A stretch of 64,000 bases of DNA from Ureibacillus xyleni (GCF_900217795.1 NZ_OBMQ01000003.1:1-64000); one strand, 5' to 3'. Numbered from the stretch's first letter, positions 1-9,400 are shown. The notes: generated by a model from the letters alone, not told the origin. Numbers and translations are program-made.

Positions 1-133
1 GTATCTAAAAAAAGTATGTCAAGGTTCTTATTGAAATCGAGAAGAACCAAATAGCATCAACTATTGAACCTAATTATTTATGTGCGAAGTTTGAGCTATT
101 AATAATAAATTGCACAGTCCTTCTATCCCACAA
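1..133. other. Non-coding stretch downstream of mltG
   Basis: No gene is visible here. An imperfect inverted repeat at about 24-50 (GGTTCTT / AAGAACC) could be the stem of a terminator for mltG on the minus strand, but the nearest T-run lies some 12 bases further on, so this is weak. Confidence 0.3.
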
Positions 134-1252
134 TTAACGTATATATTTATCCACGTTTACAAGGTGTTCATCATATGTTTTTGCAAAGTGGTTGTTGCCT
201 TCAGAATCAGCTAAGAAATATAAATACTCAGTATCTGTTGGACTAAGAGCTGCTTCAATTGATGTTTTCCCAGCATTTGCAATAGGCCCTGGTGGTAGTC
301 CTTGGTTTACATAAGTATTATATGGATTGTCCACTTCTAAATCTTCATAAAGTACCCGTTCTTTATGGGACCCTAATGCATATAACACTGTTGGGTCTGT
401 TTGTAATGGCATATCAATTTCAAGACGGTTGTAGAAAACACTTGCAATCGTTTCTCGATCTGTTTGTGCAGTTGCTTCTTCTTCTAAAAGAGAGGCAAAA
501 GTTAGCAATTGGTGAACGGTCATTTGCTTTTCTTCAAGCAAAGGTTTGTATTCAACTAGTATTTCATTTGCTTGTGAGATCATTGTTGTAATAATGTCTT
601 CAAGTGTTGGATTTTCTTCATAAAATGAATAGGTTGCCGGATACAAATAGCCTTCAAGTGCATAACGAATATTTCCATCCATTACTTCCTCGGTAATTAA
701 ATCCGGGAATGAAGACATCATATTTTTTATAAACTCAGGATCAACTACTTTTTCCATAAATTGCTCTGCAGTAAATTCAGTATTTTTTTCAACTATCTTT
801 GAAATTTGCTCCAGTGTTAGTCCTTCTGGGATCGTTAATGCAAAGAGTGGTTCACGGTACACTTTACCGGTTTTTAAGCTTTCGATGATTTCATCAAAAG
901 TCATAGATTGTGTCATTGAGTAGTTACCAGCCTGAAAGCTCGTTTCATTTTTAAATTTTGTATAATATTTAAAGATACGTGCATCTTTAATAACACCGTT
1001 TTCTTCTAGGATAGATGCAATGGCACTTATACCAGAACCCATTGGAATCTCCACTGGTATTTCCGTTTTAGATTCCGGATCAATCGGCTTTAGTGCTGAT
1101 TTTACATAAAAATAGCCACTTATCCCAACTACGCTTACAATCAATAAAATTACAAGTGTCACAATAGCAACAATGCGACGTACAATTTTTCCTTCTTTTT
1201 TACGCTGCTTCATTTTTTCAATCATCTCTAGTTTTTTTGCTTCATTATCCAC
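134..1252 (-). CDS. mltG: Endolytic murein transglycosylase MltG (YceG-like)
   Basis: This membrane-anchored lytic transglycosylase is thought to cut nascent glycan strands and so set their length during peptidoglycan synthesis. A basic cytoplasmic N-terminus is followed by one transmembrane helix at about residues 25-50, a LysM-like region, and the catalytic YceG domain. In that domain FASLLEEEA carries the likely catalytic Glu, and QGLPPGPIANAG is a family signature near the C-terminus. The length of 372 aa is normal for Bacillales. The start is GTG, preceded by a GGGGG Shine-Dalgarno (SD) sequence. It is the last gene of the alaS-ireB-ruvX-DUF1292-mltG series, the same order as B. subtilis yrrL. 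An inverted repeat abuts the SD. Confidence 0.93.
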   Translation of the reverse strand: MDNEAKKLEMIEKMKQRKKEGKIVRRIVAIVTLVILLIVSVVGISGYFYVKSALKPIDPESKTEIPVEIPMGSGISAIASILEENGVIKDARIFKYYTKFKNETSFQAGNYSMTQSMTFDEIIESLKTGKVYREPLFALTIPEGLTLEQISKIVEKNTEFTAEQFMEKVVDPEFIKNMMSSFPDLITEEVMDGNIRYALEGYLYPATYSFYEENPTLEDIITTMISQANEILVEYKPLLEEKQMTVHQLLTFASLLEEEATAQTDRETIASVFYNRLEIDMPLQTDPTVLYALGSHKERVLYEDLEVDNPYNTYVNQGLPPGPIANAGKTSIEAALSPTDTEYLYFLADSEGNNHFAKTYDEHLVNVDKYIR

Positions 1253-1263
1253 CGACTTACCCC

Positions 1264-1288
1264 CTTGTATCTTTTAATATGATACAAG
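1264..1288 (-). promoter_or_regulatory. Inverted repeat abutting the mltG ribosome binding site
   Basis: CTTGTATC and GATACAAG form a perfect 8-bp dyad with a 9-base loop. On the minus strand the right arm runs directly into the GGGGG SD of mltG. A folded stem could influence ribosome access, but this role is only inferred. Confidence 0.35.
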
Positions 1289-1306
1289 AAAACACAAAAA
1301 GTGACA

Positions 1307-1344
1307 ATACAACACGCCTCTTCCGGGTAAGAGGCGTGTTGTAT
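1307..1344 (-). terminator. 16-bp perfect hairpin between the DUF1292 gene and mltG
   Basis: The 16-bp arms 1307-1322 and 1329-1344 are perfectly complementary around a 6-base loop. On the minus strand a moderately T-rich tract follows (TTGTCACTTTTTGTG). It is probably a terminator or attenuator after the double-DUF1292 gene, which would give mltG separate expression. Confidence 0.55.
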
Positions 1345-1460
1345 CTGCGCCGAAAGTTCAGTAAAAGGTACAGTACTAATTTTTACAATATTAGCTTTAC
1401 CCCAAAATCATTTATTTCAAATAAAAATGCTATGACATAGGGCCATAGCACAACGATACT

Positions 1461-1979
1461 TTATTCTTTGTTTAATGAAGCTAACTCATTTTCAACATAT
1501 TGCCACTCTTCTTCCTCTTCTATTGGTAGAAGTTCTAACACTTCACCCTTTTCTCCAGGAATGTAAGCTGCTGCGAATATTTCATTAATTTGGTCAAGAT
1601 CCGCATAAGCATACAGAATATAAGATTTATTAAATTTCTCACTTTTAAATCGATGTAAGACTTCACAAACAATCTCTTCATCATCTTCTGAAGAAATGGT
1701 AAAGAAATCTTCTTGTCCATCAAACTCGGCAATTAAAGTATTCATTACTTCATCCACCATATCCCACTCTTCATCTGTCTCAATGGATGTGAAATTTGTC
1801 ATTTCCCCGTTCTCATCAAGTTCATATTTTAATGCAGAAATTTCTCCACTTTCTTCATTGTTCCCATCAACTAATGAATAAAGGACATATGAATTTTCGT
1901 CTGAATCAAACGTAAATAGCACTTTACATTTTTGTTCAGAGCCATCTTCTAATTGTACTGAAAAATATTGCTCGTCCAA
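1461..1979 (-). CDS. DUF1292 protein with two tandem domains
   Basis: This is an acidic 172-aa protein of unknown function. It holds two DUF1292-like units: residues about 1-75 ([19 protein letters not shown]) and about 85-170 (EEIVCEVLHRF, KSYILYAYADL), each ending in an E-rich EEEWxxVxxxL helix. The usual family member, such as its neighbour at 2047-2352, has one unit. I place the start at TTG 1979 because GGAGG sits 7 bases upstream of it; an in-frame TTG at 2009 lies before that SD and is unlikely. It resembles an internal duplication or fusion of the upstream paralogue. Confidence 0.75.
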   Translation of the reverse strand: MDEQYFSVQLEDGSEQKCKVLFTFDSDENSYVLYSLVDGNNEESGEISALKYELDENGEMTNFTSIETDEEWDMVDEVMNTLIAEFDGQEDFFTISSEDDEEIVCEVLHRFKSEKFNKSYILYAYADLDQINEIFAAAYIPGEKGEVLELLPIEEEEEWQYVENELASLNKE

Positions 1980-2046
1980 ATTAGCACCTCCAAAATAAAA
2001 GGTAGGCAATGCTTGTGCCTACCTTAAATATGTTTAAAATTAATTT

Positions 2047-2352
2047 TTACTCTTCTTCTTCATCATATTCATCTTCAAGAGAATTTAAGAAATCTTCAAT
2101 AATATCCCATTCTTCTTCCGTTTCGATTGGCTCTAATTCTCCATCTTCACCGTTTTCAGAAGGGACAAAGGAAGATGCGAAAATTTCAATTTGACCATCT
2201 TCATCTTCTTCTGCACCAACTAATGAATATAAAACATAAGATTTACCGAATTGTTCTGAATAGAATGTGTCGATAACCTCACATAGTTGTTCATTACCGT
2301 TTTCGTCTACAATTGTAATGTGTCGTTCTTCGTGTTCGTGTTCATGTCCCAT
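2047..2352 (-). CDS. DUF1292 family protein (YrzB-like)
   Basis: This is a short acidic protein of 101 aa with a His/Glu-rich N-terminus ([10 protein letters not shown]) and a single DUF1292 unit ([25 protein letters not shown]). Its tail is very acidic (DEYDEEEE). The family is conserved next to ruvX in Bacillales but its function is unknown. The ATG is preceded by GAGGTG. It lies 54 bp downstream of ruvX and is probably cotranscribed with it. Confidence 0.85.
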   Translation of the reverse strand: MGHEHEHEERHITIVDENGNEQLCEVIDTFYSEQFGKSYVLYSLVGAEEDEDGQIEIFASSFVPSENGEDGELEPIETEEEWDIIEDFLNSLEDEYDEEEE

Positions 2353-2406
2353 AGTTGGTCACCTCATTAATAAATTTTCATACTTGTAACGTTTGTTTCG
2401 CATGCA

Positions 2407-2823
2407 TTAATTCTTACTATCTAAATACCCTTGTAGAATCATGACAGCAGCCATTTTATCAATGACTTTTTTGCGTTTTTTTCGGCTTACATCTGCTTCT
2501 ATTAGCATTCGTTCCGCCGCCATTGTCGTTAAACGTTCGTCCCACAGTTTTACAGGTAGGTTAAATGTTTCTTCTAATAATTTTTTATAATTCTCAGAAG
2601 CTTCACCACGAGGTCCGACAGTATTATTCATATTTTTAGGATACCCTACTACAAATTCTGTAATAGAGTATTCCTTAACTAGTTCTTTTATACGTTCGAT
2701 ACCAAAATCGCCTGTTTCTTCATTGATTTTTACGGTTTCGATACCTTGCGCTGTCCAGCCTAATGCATCACTAATTGCCACACCGACTGTTTTTGAACCA
2801 ACGTCTAATCCCATTACTCTCAT
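2407..2823 (-). CDS. ruvX: RuvX/YqgF family Holliday-junction resolvase-like nuclease
   Basis: This is an RNase H-fold protein of 138 aa, the normal family length. The N-terminal [16 protein letters not shown] holds the first metal-ligand Asp. [10 protein letters not shown] and [15 protein letters not shown] are the other family motifs, and [14 protein letters not shown] is close to the C-terminus. YqgF proteins are essential in many bacteria and are linked to pre-16S rRNA processing and Holliday-junction resolution. The gene follows ireB by 7 bp, the standard alaS-ireB-ruvX cluster of Firmicutes. Confidence 0.93.
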   Translation of the reverse strand: MRVMGLDVGSKTVGVAISDALGWTAQGIETVKINEETGDFGIERIKELVKEYSITEFVVGYPKNMNNTVGPRGEASENYKKLLEETFNLPVKLWDERLTTMAAERMLIEADVSRKKRKKVIDKMAAVMILQGYLDSKN

Positions 2824-2830
2824 GTTAATA

Positions 2831-3097
2831 TTATGCCTCGTTATTCTTCCTAATATAAAATTTTACGAGCTCTTCAAGAATTTCGTCACGTTCGAGCTTT
2901 CGTATTAAGTTTCGTGCATCCTGATGGCGAGGGATGTATGCCGGATCACCAGATAAAAGATAACCAACAATTTGGTTTGTAGGGTTATACCCTTTCTCTT
3001 CTAGTGAAGAGTACACCTTCAACATCACTTGCTTTACTTCTTGTTCCATTGATTCTTCGGGAAAACTGAATTTCATTGTTTTATCAAACGAACTCAA
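2831..3097 (-). CDS. ireB: IreB family regulatory phosphoprotein (DUF965, YrzL)
   Basis: This is an 88-aa protein starting [11 protein letters not shown], as in the family. In Enterococcus, IreB is a phosphorylation target of the Ser/Thr kinase IreK and modulates cephalosporin resistance; B. subtilis YrzL is the homologue. The start is TTG at 3097, because an in-frame upstream GTG (3106) lies inside the GAGGTG SD and the family N-terminus begins at SSFDKT. The conserved [16 protein letters not shown] and [17 protein letters not shown] motifs are intact. Confidence 0.9.
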   Translation of the reverse strand: MSSFDKTMKFSFPEESMEQEVKQVMLKVYSSLEEKGYNPTNQIVGYLLSGDPAYIPRHQDARNLIRKLERDEILEELVKFYIRKNNEA

Positions 3098-3221
3098 GAC
3101 CAGCACCTCGCTTTCAGAAATATAGAGTTGAATCTCTCTTCTCCATTTTCTTTATTATAACCGATTATAAGTTTCAATCAAATATTCAACAGTTATTTCT
3201 AACCAATAATTTCAAATATTA

Positions 3222-5882
3222 TTAAATTGATTTAACGTAATCATACACAGAAGTAAGAGCTTCTTCAAGTTTTGATGCATCTTTCGCGCCAGCCATCGCC
3301 ATATCTGGTCGACCGCCACCTTTACCGCCGCAAGCTTCTGCAACCGTTTTGACGATATTACCCGCATGGAAGTTTCCGCCAACTAAATCTTTTGTCACGC
3401 CTGCACATAACATTACTTTATCGCCATCTACTGCACCAAGAACGATGACAGCATTATCTAGTTTTTCTTTTAAATCGTCCATCATTTGGCGAAGTTGGTT
3501 GTTGTCTTTTGCATCAACACGTGTTGAAAGTACTGTTACATCACCAATTTTTTGAGCAGAATCTAATACTGCACCGCTTTGGGCATTGGCAATTTTTTGC
3601 GATAATGAAGCATTTTCACGTTGTTGTTCTTTTAATTCGTGTTGTAGATTTTCAACACGAGCAACTACATCTTTAGGGTTTGCTTTTAATAGAGCCGCTG
3701 TTTCTTCTAAAATGCGTTGTTCTTCTCTTACAGCTTCATAAGCAGCTTTACCAGTAACGGCTTCGATACGGCGAGTACCTGCTCCAATACCGCCTTCAGA
3801 AACAATTTTAAATAAACCAATTTCAGAAGTACTTCCTACGTGGATACCACCACAAAGTTCAACTGAATAATCACTTACTTGAACTACACGTACAATATCT
3901 CCATATTTTTCACCGAATAATGCCATAGCGCCCATTTCTTTCGCTTTTGCAATTGGCATTTCTTCAATGACTACTTCAATATCTTCCCAAATTTTCTCAT
4001 TTACAATACGTTCAATTTTCTCTAATTCTTCTTTAGTTGCAGGACCGAAGTGAGAGAAGTCAAAACGAAGACGATCTGGACCAACGTATGAACCTGCCTG
4101 ATTTACGTGTTCACCTAAAACATCTTTTAGAGCACGTTGCATAATGTGCGTTGCTGTATGGTTTTTCACAATTAGGTTACGTTCATCACGATCAACTGTT
4201 GCCTTTACATAATCATTTAAATGCAATTCACCTGATTCGACGATTACCGTATGAAGAGATTGTCCATTTGGCGCTTTTTGAACATCTTTTACAAAGACTT
4301 TGCAAGTATCATTTTCAAGAGTTCCATGGTCTGCTACTTGTCCACCCATTTCTGCATAGAACGGTGTATCAGCTAAAATAACAAGTACTTCATCACCTTC
4401 TGAAGCAACTTCCGCATTTTGACCATTTGCAACCATTGCAACTACTTTTGTTTCAGTTTGTAAAGTATCATAACCAACAAAATTCGATTCAACAGTAATG
4501 TTCGCTAACACTTCAGATTGCACTTGCATAGAATCTACGTCCGCACGAGCATTACGAGCACGCTCACGTTGTTCTTCCATTGCAACTTCGAATCCTTCAA
4601 GATCTACTGTCATACCAGCTTCTGCAGCATATTCTTCCGTTAGTTCTACTGGGAAGCCATATGTGTCATACAAACGGAATGCGTCGCTACCAGGAATTGT
4701 GTTAAGTCCAGCAGCTTTTTCTTTTTCGATTACTTCAGAAAGAATTGCTAATCCACCATCTAAAGTTTCATGGAAGCGATTTTCCTCATTTTTAATAACG
4801 CGTTGGATAAATTCTGTTTTTTCTTTCACTTCTGGGTAGAAGTCTTTCATAATCTCCCCTACAGTTGGAACTAACTCAAACATAAATGGCTTTTCAATAC
4901 CGATTTGTTTTGCATAACGAACTGCGCGGCGCAGTAAACGGCGTAACACATAGCCACGTCCTTCATTTGAAGGAAGTGCTCCATCTCCAATGGCAAAAGC
5001 AACTGTACGAATATGGTCTGCAATTACTTTAAAAGGCGTGTTCACATCTTCTTCACTACCGAAAATTTCTTTTAAATCGATTTCACCAGGACGCATATAT
5101 TTACGGCTTGCAAATTCCTCAATTTTTTCAATGATCGGCATAAATAGGTCTGTATCAAAGTTAGTTGGAACATTTTGTACAACTGATGCCATACGCTCTA
5201 GTCCCATACCTGTATCAATGTTTTGTTTTGGTAGTGGCGTATACGTTCCATCAGGGTTATGGTTAAATTGAGAAAATACTAAGTTCCACACTTCTAAATA
5301 ACGTTCGTTTTCTCCACCCGGATATAATTCTGGATCATTTTCATCGTTTCCATATTCAGGGCCACGATCGTAGAAGATTTCTGAGTTTGGACCAGATGGA
5401 CCTTCTCCAATATCCCAGAAGTTCCCTTCAATGCGAATTAAACGATCTTCCGGAATCCCAATTTCATTTTTCCAAACGTCATATGCTTCTTGATCTTCTG
5501 GATGAAGTGTAATTGATAGTTTTTCTGGATCAAAGCCCATCCATTTTGAATCTGTTAAAAATTCCCACGCAAAATGAATCGCTTCTTTTTTGAAATAATC
5601 ACCAATTGAGAAGTTCCCAAGCATTTCAAAGAATGTATGGTGACGAGCTGTTTTTCCTACGTTTTCAATATCGTTTGTACGAATTGATTTTTGTGCATTC
5701 GTAATTCGTGGATTATCCGGAATGACACGTCCGTCAAAATATTTCTTTAAAGTTGCAACACCTGAGTTAATCCATAATAGAGATGGGTCATTAATTGGAA
5801 CAAGTGGTGCTGATGGTTCTTGCGCATGTCCTTTTTCAATGAAAAATTCTAAATACTTTTGGCGTATTTCTGATGCCTTCAT
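3222..5882 (-). CDS. alaS: Alanine--tRNA ligase
   Basis: This class II aminoacyl-tRNA synthetase charges tRNA-Ala. The N-terminal catalytic domain has [18 protein letters not shown] and [17 protein letters not shown]. The editing domain carries the zinc and hydrolysis pairs HTATH (around residue 575) and CGGIH (around 670). The C-terminal DHHA1/C-Ala region ends in [17 protein letters not shown]. The length of 886 aa is typical. The ATG has an AGGAGG SD. Expression is very likely controlled by the Ala T-box upstream. A set of 21-bp-spaced repeats sits between the T-box terminator and the start codon. Confidence 0.97.
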   Translation of the reverse strand: MKASEIRQKYLEFFIEKGHAQEPSAPLVPINDPSLLWINSGVATLKKYFDGRVIPDNPRITNAQKSIRTNDIENVGKTARHHTFFEMLGNFSIGDYFKKEAIHFAWEFLTDSKWMGFDPEKLSITLHPEDQEAYDVWKNEIGIPEDRLIRIEGNFWDIGEGPSGPNSEIFYDRGPEYGNDENDPELYPGGENERYLEVWNLVFSQFNHNPDGTYTPLPKQNIDTGMGLERMASVVQNVPTNFDTDLFMPIIEKIEEFASRKYMRPGEIDLKEIFGSEEDVNTPFKVIADHIRTVAFAIGDGALPSNEGRGYVLRRLLRRAVRYAKQIGIEKPFMFELVPTVGEIMKDFYPEVKEKTEFIQRVIKNEENRFHETLDGGLAILSEVIEKEKAAGLNTIPGSDAFRLYDTYGFPVELTEEYAAEAGMTVDLEGFEVAMEEQRERARNARADVDSMQVQSEVLANITVESNFVGYDTLQTETKVVAMVANGQNAEVASEGDEVLVILADTPFYAEMGGQVADHGTLENDTCKVFVKDVQKAPNGQSLHTVIVESGELHLNDYVKATVDRDERNLIVKNHTATHIMQRALKDVLGEHVNQAGSYVGPDRLRFDFSHFGPATKEELEKIERIVNEKIWEDIEVVIEEMPIAKAKEMGAMALFGEKYGDIVRVVQVSDYSVELCGGIHVGSTSEIGLFKIVSEGGIGAGTRRIEAVTGKAAYEAVREEQRILEETAALLKANPKDVVARVENLQHELKEQQRENASLSQKIANAQSGAVLDSAQKIGDVTVLSTRVDAKDNNQLRQMMDDLKEKLDNAVIVLGAVDGDKVMLCAGVTKDLVGGNFHAGNIVKTVAEACGGKGGGRPDMAMAGAKDASKLEEALTSVYDYVKSI

Positions 5883-5940
5883 TACATTTTTCCTCCTAAA
5901 ATTCGTTTGATGATGTGTAAGTTTAGTTTAAGTTGAATGT

Positions 5941-6022
5941 ATCCGCCAAAATAGAGGAGATATCCGTCATTTTCACGAAAACATCCGCCAAAATGCTAGA
6001 TTTATCCGCCAATCGAGTAAAC
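5941..6022. repeat. Four 21-bp-spaced ATCCGCC-type repeats in the alaS leader
   Basis: Units begin at 5941, 5962, 5983 and 6004, exactly 21 bp apart. Each opens with ATCCGCCAA or, in the second copy, ATCCGTCAT. Units 1 and 3 share ATCCGCCAAAAT, and the unit tails diverge. The array lies between the T-box terminator and the alaS SD, so it is transcribed in the alaS mRNA as TTGGCGGAT-type units on the minus strand. It contains no ORF of its own. Confidence 0.7.
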
Positions 6023-6025
6023 AAA

Positions 6026-6267
6026 ATAAAAAAGCCCCCATCCCATAAAGGGACGAGGACGTAATCTCGCGGTACCACCCTAATTTATAAATTGGCATAA
6101 ACCAACTTATATCTCAAGCACTGTAACGTAAGTGAACGGCAGGGATTAGCTGCACTCTGGAGTAGCATTCAGTAAAAACTTAACGTAAGATTCTTTCAGC
6201 CTGTGGAATCTCTTTCTTCAACGCATGTTCAAACTTACTTGTTCCATCATCGTTTTTATCTATTCTG
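6026..6267 (-). promoter_or_regulatory. T-box riboswitch, Ala specifier, controlling alaS
   Basis: The T-box sequence AGGGTGGTACCGCG is at 6068-6081 (minus strand). It is followed by an 11-bp terminator stem (about 6034-6060, GTCCTCGTCCC / GGGATGGGGGC) and a T-run to 6026. Upstream, in stem I, the specifier GCT (Ala) is at 6164-6166 within GAATGCTACTCC. By family knowledge, uncharged tRNA-Ala stabilises the antiterminator and allows read-through into alaS. Confidence 0.95.
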
Positions 6268-6273
6268 TTGTAA

Positions 6274-6302
6274 ATTATATGAGAATGCATCAAGTGTGTC
6301 AA
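6274..6302 (-). promoter_or_regulatory. Sigma-A promoter of the alaS T-box leader
   Basis: A perfect TTGACA (-35, 6297-6302) and TATAAT (-10, 6274-6279) are separated by 17 bp. They sit immediately upstream of the T-box leader. Confidence 0.9.
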
Positions 6303-6382
6303 TTATAACTAGCTTCTAAAATCATTTGGACAACATATAATGTCACATCTAACAGTATAAAAATAGAATTGGAGTGATACTA

Positions 6383-7075
6383 TTGGAGATTCTATCCGTT
6401 GAATTTTTCACTGCACTGATGTCGATTATTTTTATTGATTTAGTACTCGCTGGAGATAATGCATTATTGATAGGTCTTGTTGCGAAAAACTTACCACGTC
6501 ATCAACAAAAAGCAATCATTTTTTGGGGTACAGGTGGAGCAATTGCAATTAGAATCGCCTTAACATTAGTTGCAGTACAATTGCTTCAATATGATGGTCT
6601 CCTACTAGTAGGCGGGATTTTATTAATGTACATCTCATATAAATTACTATTAACTGAAGAAGAAGTAGATGTTCAACCAAAAAAGAAGTCTTTTTTAGGA
6701 GCAATTGGAACAATTCTGTTAGCAGACTTGTTAATGGGAATGGATAATATTATTGCGGTAGCGGGTGCTGCTCAAGGAAATATGTTACTTGTTGCAATCG
6801 GATTAATTATTTCGATTCCTATCGTTGTATGGGGGAGTACAATGGTTACCCGTTTAATGGAAAGATTTCCGATTATTATTGTTTTGGGTGCAGCAGTACT
6901 TGCATTGACAGCAGCCAAAATGATTGTCAAGGATGCTTATGTTGATCAATTCTTTCAAACACAGGCTGACATTTTTAAATTTGAAGCAATTGTGGTAACT
7001 GTTATTATTACAATCGGGTTAATCGTGAAAAATTTCATCCATCGTAAAAAACAAACAGAAGTCGCTTCCAAATAA
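6383..7075 (+). CDS. TerC family integral membrane protein (YjbE/YkoY type)
   Basis: This is a protein of about 230 aa with some seven hydrophobic helices. The two TerC signatures with charged residues in the membrane are present: DLVLAGDNALLIGLVAK near the N-terminus and DLLMGMDNIIAVAGAAQG near the middle. Members are implicated in metal (Mn) export or in metalation of secreted proteins; the substrate here is unknown. I choose TTG 6383, which is 8 bases after GGAG; an in-frame GTG at 6374 overlaps that SD. It is divergent from alaS and convergent with the MFS gene. A possible yybP-ykoY Mn riboswitch was looked for upstream and not seen. Confidence 0.85.
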   Translation: MEILSVEFFTALMSIIFIDLVLAGDNALLIGLVAKNLPRHQQKAIIFWGTGGAIAIRIALTLVAVQLLQYDGLLLVGGILLMYISYKLLLTEEEVDVQPKKKSFLGAIGTILLADLLMGMDNIIAVAGAAQGNMLLVAIGLIISIPIVVWGSTMVTRLMERFPIIIVLGAAVLALTAAKMIVKDAYVDQFFQTQADIFKFEAIVVTVIITIGLIVKNFIHRKKQTEVASK

Positions 7076-7089
7076 TGAAGCGACTCCTT

Positions 7090-8238
7090 TTAATATTGAT
7101 ACTTTTTTCTTGTGGCATAAATTAATATGACAGCAGGTATTGTGAATACAATCATTCCTAAAAACGAAAGACCAGGTTGAATTTCGTATAAAAATCCACC
7201 AAACAAAGTTAGTAGTGCAGCACTTAAACTCATTCCTAATGCAGAATAAACACCTTGCGCATTTGATAACTGTTGTTTCGGTAATGTTTTTGAGATATAT
7301 TGGATAAACGCAAAATGGGCCATTGCAAAGGATAATGAGTGTAAGGTTTGAGAAATGATAAAAGCCCATACATTCGGGAACAGGTAAATGATGATCCATC
7401 GCACTGTTGAAGCAATCCCTGCAATTATTAATAATTTAGATGTATTCCAATGCCCAATTCTGTCAGCTTTCAATAAATAAATAATTTCTGAAACAACAGC
7501 AATATTAAGAATAATTCCAATATACAAGGGGTTTACATCCAAATATTGTAAATACAAGTAACTATAATTATAATATGATGCCATAGAACCTTGTAGCAAA
7601 ACAACTACGAGAAGAATAATAGAAAATCCTTTAATTTTAAATAAGCCTATCATAGAGGAAGACTGTCCACGATCCTCTGCTGTCGGCTTTACTAATAATA
7701 CATTTGGTGTTGGTAGTGTTTGCATCAAAAGCATAATGAAAAGAAAGGCAATCATGCACCATAAAATCGCTCTTTCTCCAGCTATACCAACAATGAAGCT
7801 AATAATTAATACCGCAATAACAAAACCAATCGAACCATAAGATCTACTTTTTCCATAATTAATTTGACCAGTTTGCATAAGCGTTGTTGCACTATTTTCA
7901 ATTGCAGGTAAAAGTGACGGATAAATCAAACTAAAAATAAACGTAATAACTAATAATGTTTCAAAAGTGTTTGCCGGGAAGTAAAATAGTGTGACAACGA
8001 GGGAGGAAACAACTAAAACGAATATTAACTTTTTCTCGCTTAAGTACCTTGTTGCAAAGGGAAAAGCAAACATCGTAGCAATTGCCCTCGCAATTAAACC
8101 AATTCCCATAATATATCCCACTTGTGATGCTGTTAATCCTTTTGCTTCACTGAGCCAACCTGACCAATATTGTAAATACACGCCCCATGTGAAGAAAAAG
8201 ATAAAGTAGCTTTGCGAAAGCCAGCGTTGGTTGTTCAT
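7090..8238 (-). CDS. MFS transporter (LacY-like / phenylpropionate-permease type)
   Basis: This is a 382-aa membrane protein with about 12 helices. The start MNNQRWLSQSYFIFFFTWGVYLQYW and the pattern of short loops fit the MFS_1-like family that includes 3-phenylpropionate permease and nucleoside-H+ symporters. No substrate can be assigned. I start at ATG 8238, 12 bases after GGAGG; the open frame extends further upstream to 8313 but that part lacks an SD and family similarity. Only 14 bp separate it from the convergent TerC gene. Confidence 0.8.
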   Translation of the reverse strand: MNNQRWLSQSYFIFFFTWGVYLQYWSGWLSEAKGLTASQVGYIMGIGLIARAIATMFAFPFATRYLSEKKLIFVLVVSSLVVTLFYFPANTFETLLVITFIFSLIYPSLLPAIENSATTLMQTGQINYGKSRSYGSIGFVIAVLIISFIVGIAGERAILWCMIAFLFIMLLMQTLPTPNVLLVKPTAEDRGQSSSMIGLFKIKGFSIILLVVVLLQGSMASYYNYSYLYLQYLDVNPLYIGIILNIAVVSEIIYLLKADRIGHWNTSKLLIIAGIASTVRWIIIYLFPNVWAFIISQTLHSLSFAMAHFAFIQYISKTLPKQQLSNAQGVYSALGMSLSAALLTLFGGFLYEIQPGLSFLGMIVFTIPAVILIYATRKKYQY

Positions 8239-8287
8239 ACTATTGATAATCCTCCAATTAATGCAAAAATTGTTGTTAAGTACTGTG

Positions 8288-8467
8288 CTAAAAGGGAATC
8301 TCGTCAAAATCAATATCTGCTTCGTCTTCCTCTTCTAGTTCATCTTTCAACACACCAAACGGAAACCCTGATTCTGTAAAACCCGCAATAAAAGCAAAGT
8401 CGCCATAAAGCCCATATTCTAATTCATTAATTTTATTTTTAAGTTTATTTCTTTTCTTCTTTTTCAT
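8288..8467 (-). CDS. Small hypothetical protein, 59 aa
   Basis: This short ORF starts ATG at 8467 and ends TAG at 8288. The N-terminus is strongly basic (MKKKKRNKLKNK), the middle is hydrophobic and aromatic (YGLYGDFAFIAGFTESGFPFGVL), and the tail is acidic (DELEEEDEADIDFDEIPF). The charge-segregated composition and ordinary codon use suggest a real gene, but the SD is poor. It overlaps nothing and lies 49 bp upstream of the MFS gene. I do not recognise a function. Confidence 0.5.
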   Translation of the reverse strand: MKKKKRNKLKNKINELEYGLYGDFAFIAGFTESGFPFGVLKDELEEEDEADIDFDEIPF

Positions 8468-8524
8468 ATTTAATACATACTCAATCCCAAAATAACAATT
8501 ATTTTATCTTAACTGAAAATAATT

Positions 8525-8562
8525 AAAAAAACTAGTTCTTGGTTTTGAACCCAAAAACTAGC
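8525..8562 (-). terminator. Terminator after spo0M
   Basis: On the minus strand CTAGTTTTTGG pairs with CCAAGAACTAG, followed by a T7 run. Confidence 0.85.
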
Positions 8563-8571
8563 TGTAACATT

Positions 8572-9342
8572 TTAAGCATATCTTGCAATCGTTTGTCTTA
8601 AGATTTCTCCCAAATTATGTAGATCCGATTGAGAAATCGTCATACGTAGGTGAGTTTCATCTGCATCTAACGCTTCTGCTAAAAAGCCTCCGAATCCGCG
8701 CGCTTTACGGTCCACTTGCATGATTAGGTCTACTGAAGATTCTGATTGAGAGACAAAGACAATTTCCAACTCATCTAATCTGCCTCTAAACGCACCGCCA
8801 ACCGGAACAAATTCGAATTCTTGAATGAATGGGTATTTGCTACGATATTTATAAGATGCTTGCTCACATTCAGCTTCTCGAAGTCTAAATCCAAGCGCTT
8901 GGATTTCATCGAAAATTCTAGAAGCGATTTTTGATGGGCGAATTTCGATATAATCTTTATCCGTTGAGTCAACACCACTTCGAATATCTAACTCTGTTGC
9001 AACCCATACTTGAGTTCTGCCGACAGTAATTGGTACATCAACAGGTAAATTGAATGAAAATGGAATGATTTTGGTTTCATTTGCACTAATTGAAAATGGT
9101 TCACTTACTCTAAATTTTTCAATGGCTGCTTTTGAAGTGTATTTATTATCATCCACTTCTTTAATGTACGTTGTATAAAGCGTTAAGTAAATTGCATCGA
9201 TCTGTTGTTCCACATTACCACCGTAAATTTCAACTTCGCCACGTAGTAATTCCCCTGCTGTATAACTCGATTTTTCTAGTTTTGTATCCACTTTTGCTGA
9301 ACCTACACCGATGCTCGCTAACATTTTATTGAAAAAAGACAC
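8572..9342 (-). CDS. spo0M: Sporulation-control protein Spo0M
   Basis: This arrestin-fold cytoplasmic protein affects sporulation initiation and cell-cycle behaviour in B. subtilis. The N-terminus SFFNKMLASIGVGSAKVDT and the segment YTAGELLRGEVEIYGG match the family. The length of 256 aa is the usual size. I choose GTG 9342, giving MSFF as in B. subtilis, with AAGGGG 8 bases upstream; the frame opens at GTG 9351, inside that SD. It is monocistronic with its own terminator. Confidence 0.9.
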   Translation of the reverse strand: MSFFNKMLASIGVGSAKVDTKLEKSSYTAGELLRGEVEIYGGNVEQQIDAIYLTLYTTYIKEVDDNKYTSKAAIEKFRVSEPFSISANETKIIPFSFNLPVDVPITVGRTQVWVATELDIRSGVDSTDKDYIEIRPSKIASRIFDEIQALGFRLREAECEQASYKYRSKYPFIQEFEFVPVGGAFRGRLDELEIVFVSQSESSVDLIMQVDRKARGFGGFLAEALDADETHLRMTISQSDLHNLGEILRQTIARYA

Positions 9343-9400
9343 ATTCAACACCCCTTAACAATTGTATGGTAATAATTACGTGTAATGACTAATAAAAGTT

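Noticed and set aside
5941-6022. CRISPR array
   Set aside because: The period is only 21 bp, the repeat core is about 9-12 bp, and no cas genes are present in the window.
6303-6382. yybP-ykoY manganese riboswitch ahead of the TerC-family gene
   Set aside because: The 5' region is too short and lacks the conserved riboswitch sequence blocks.
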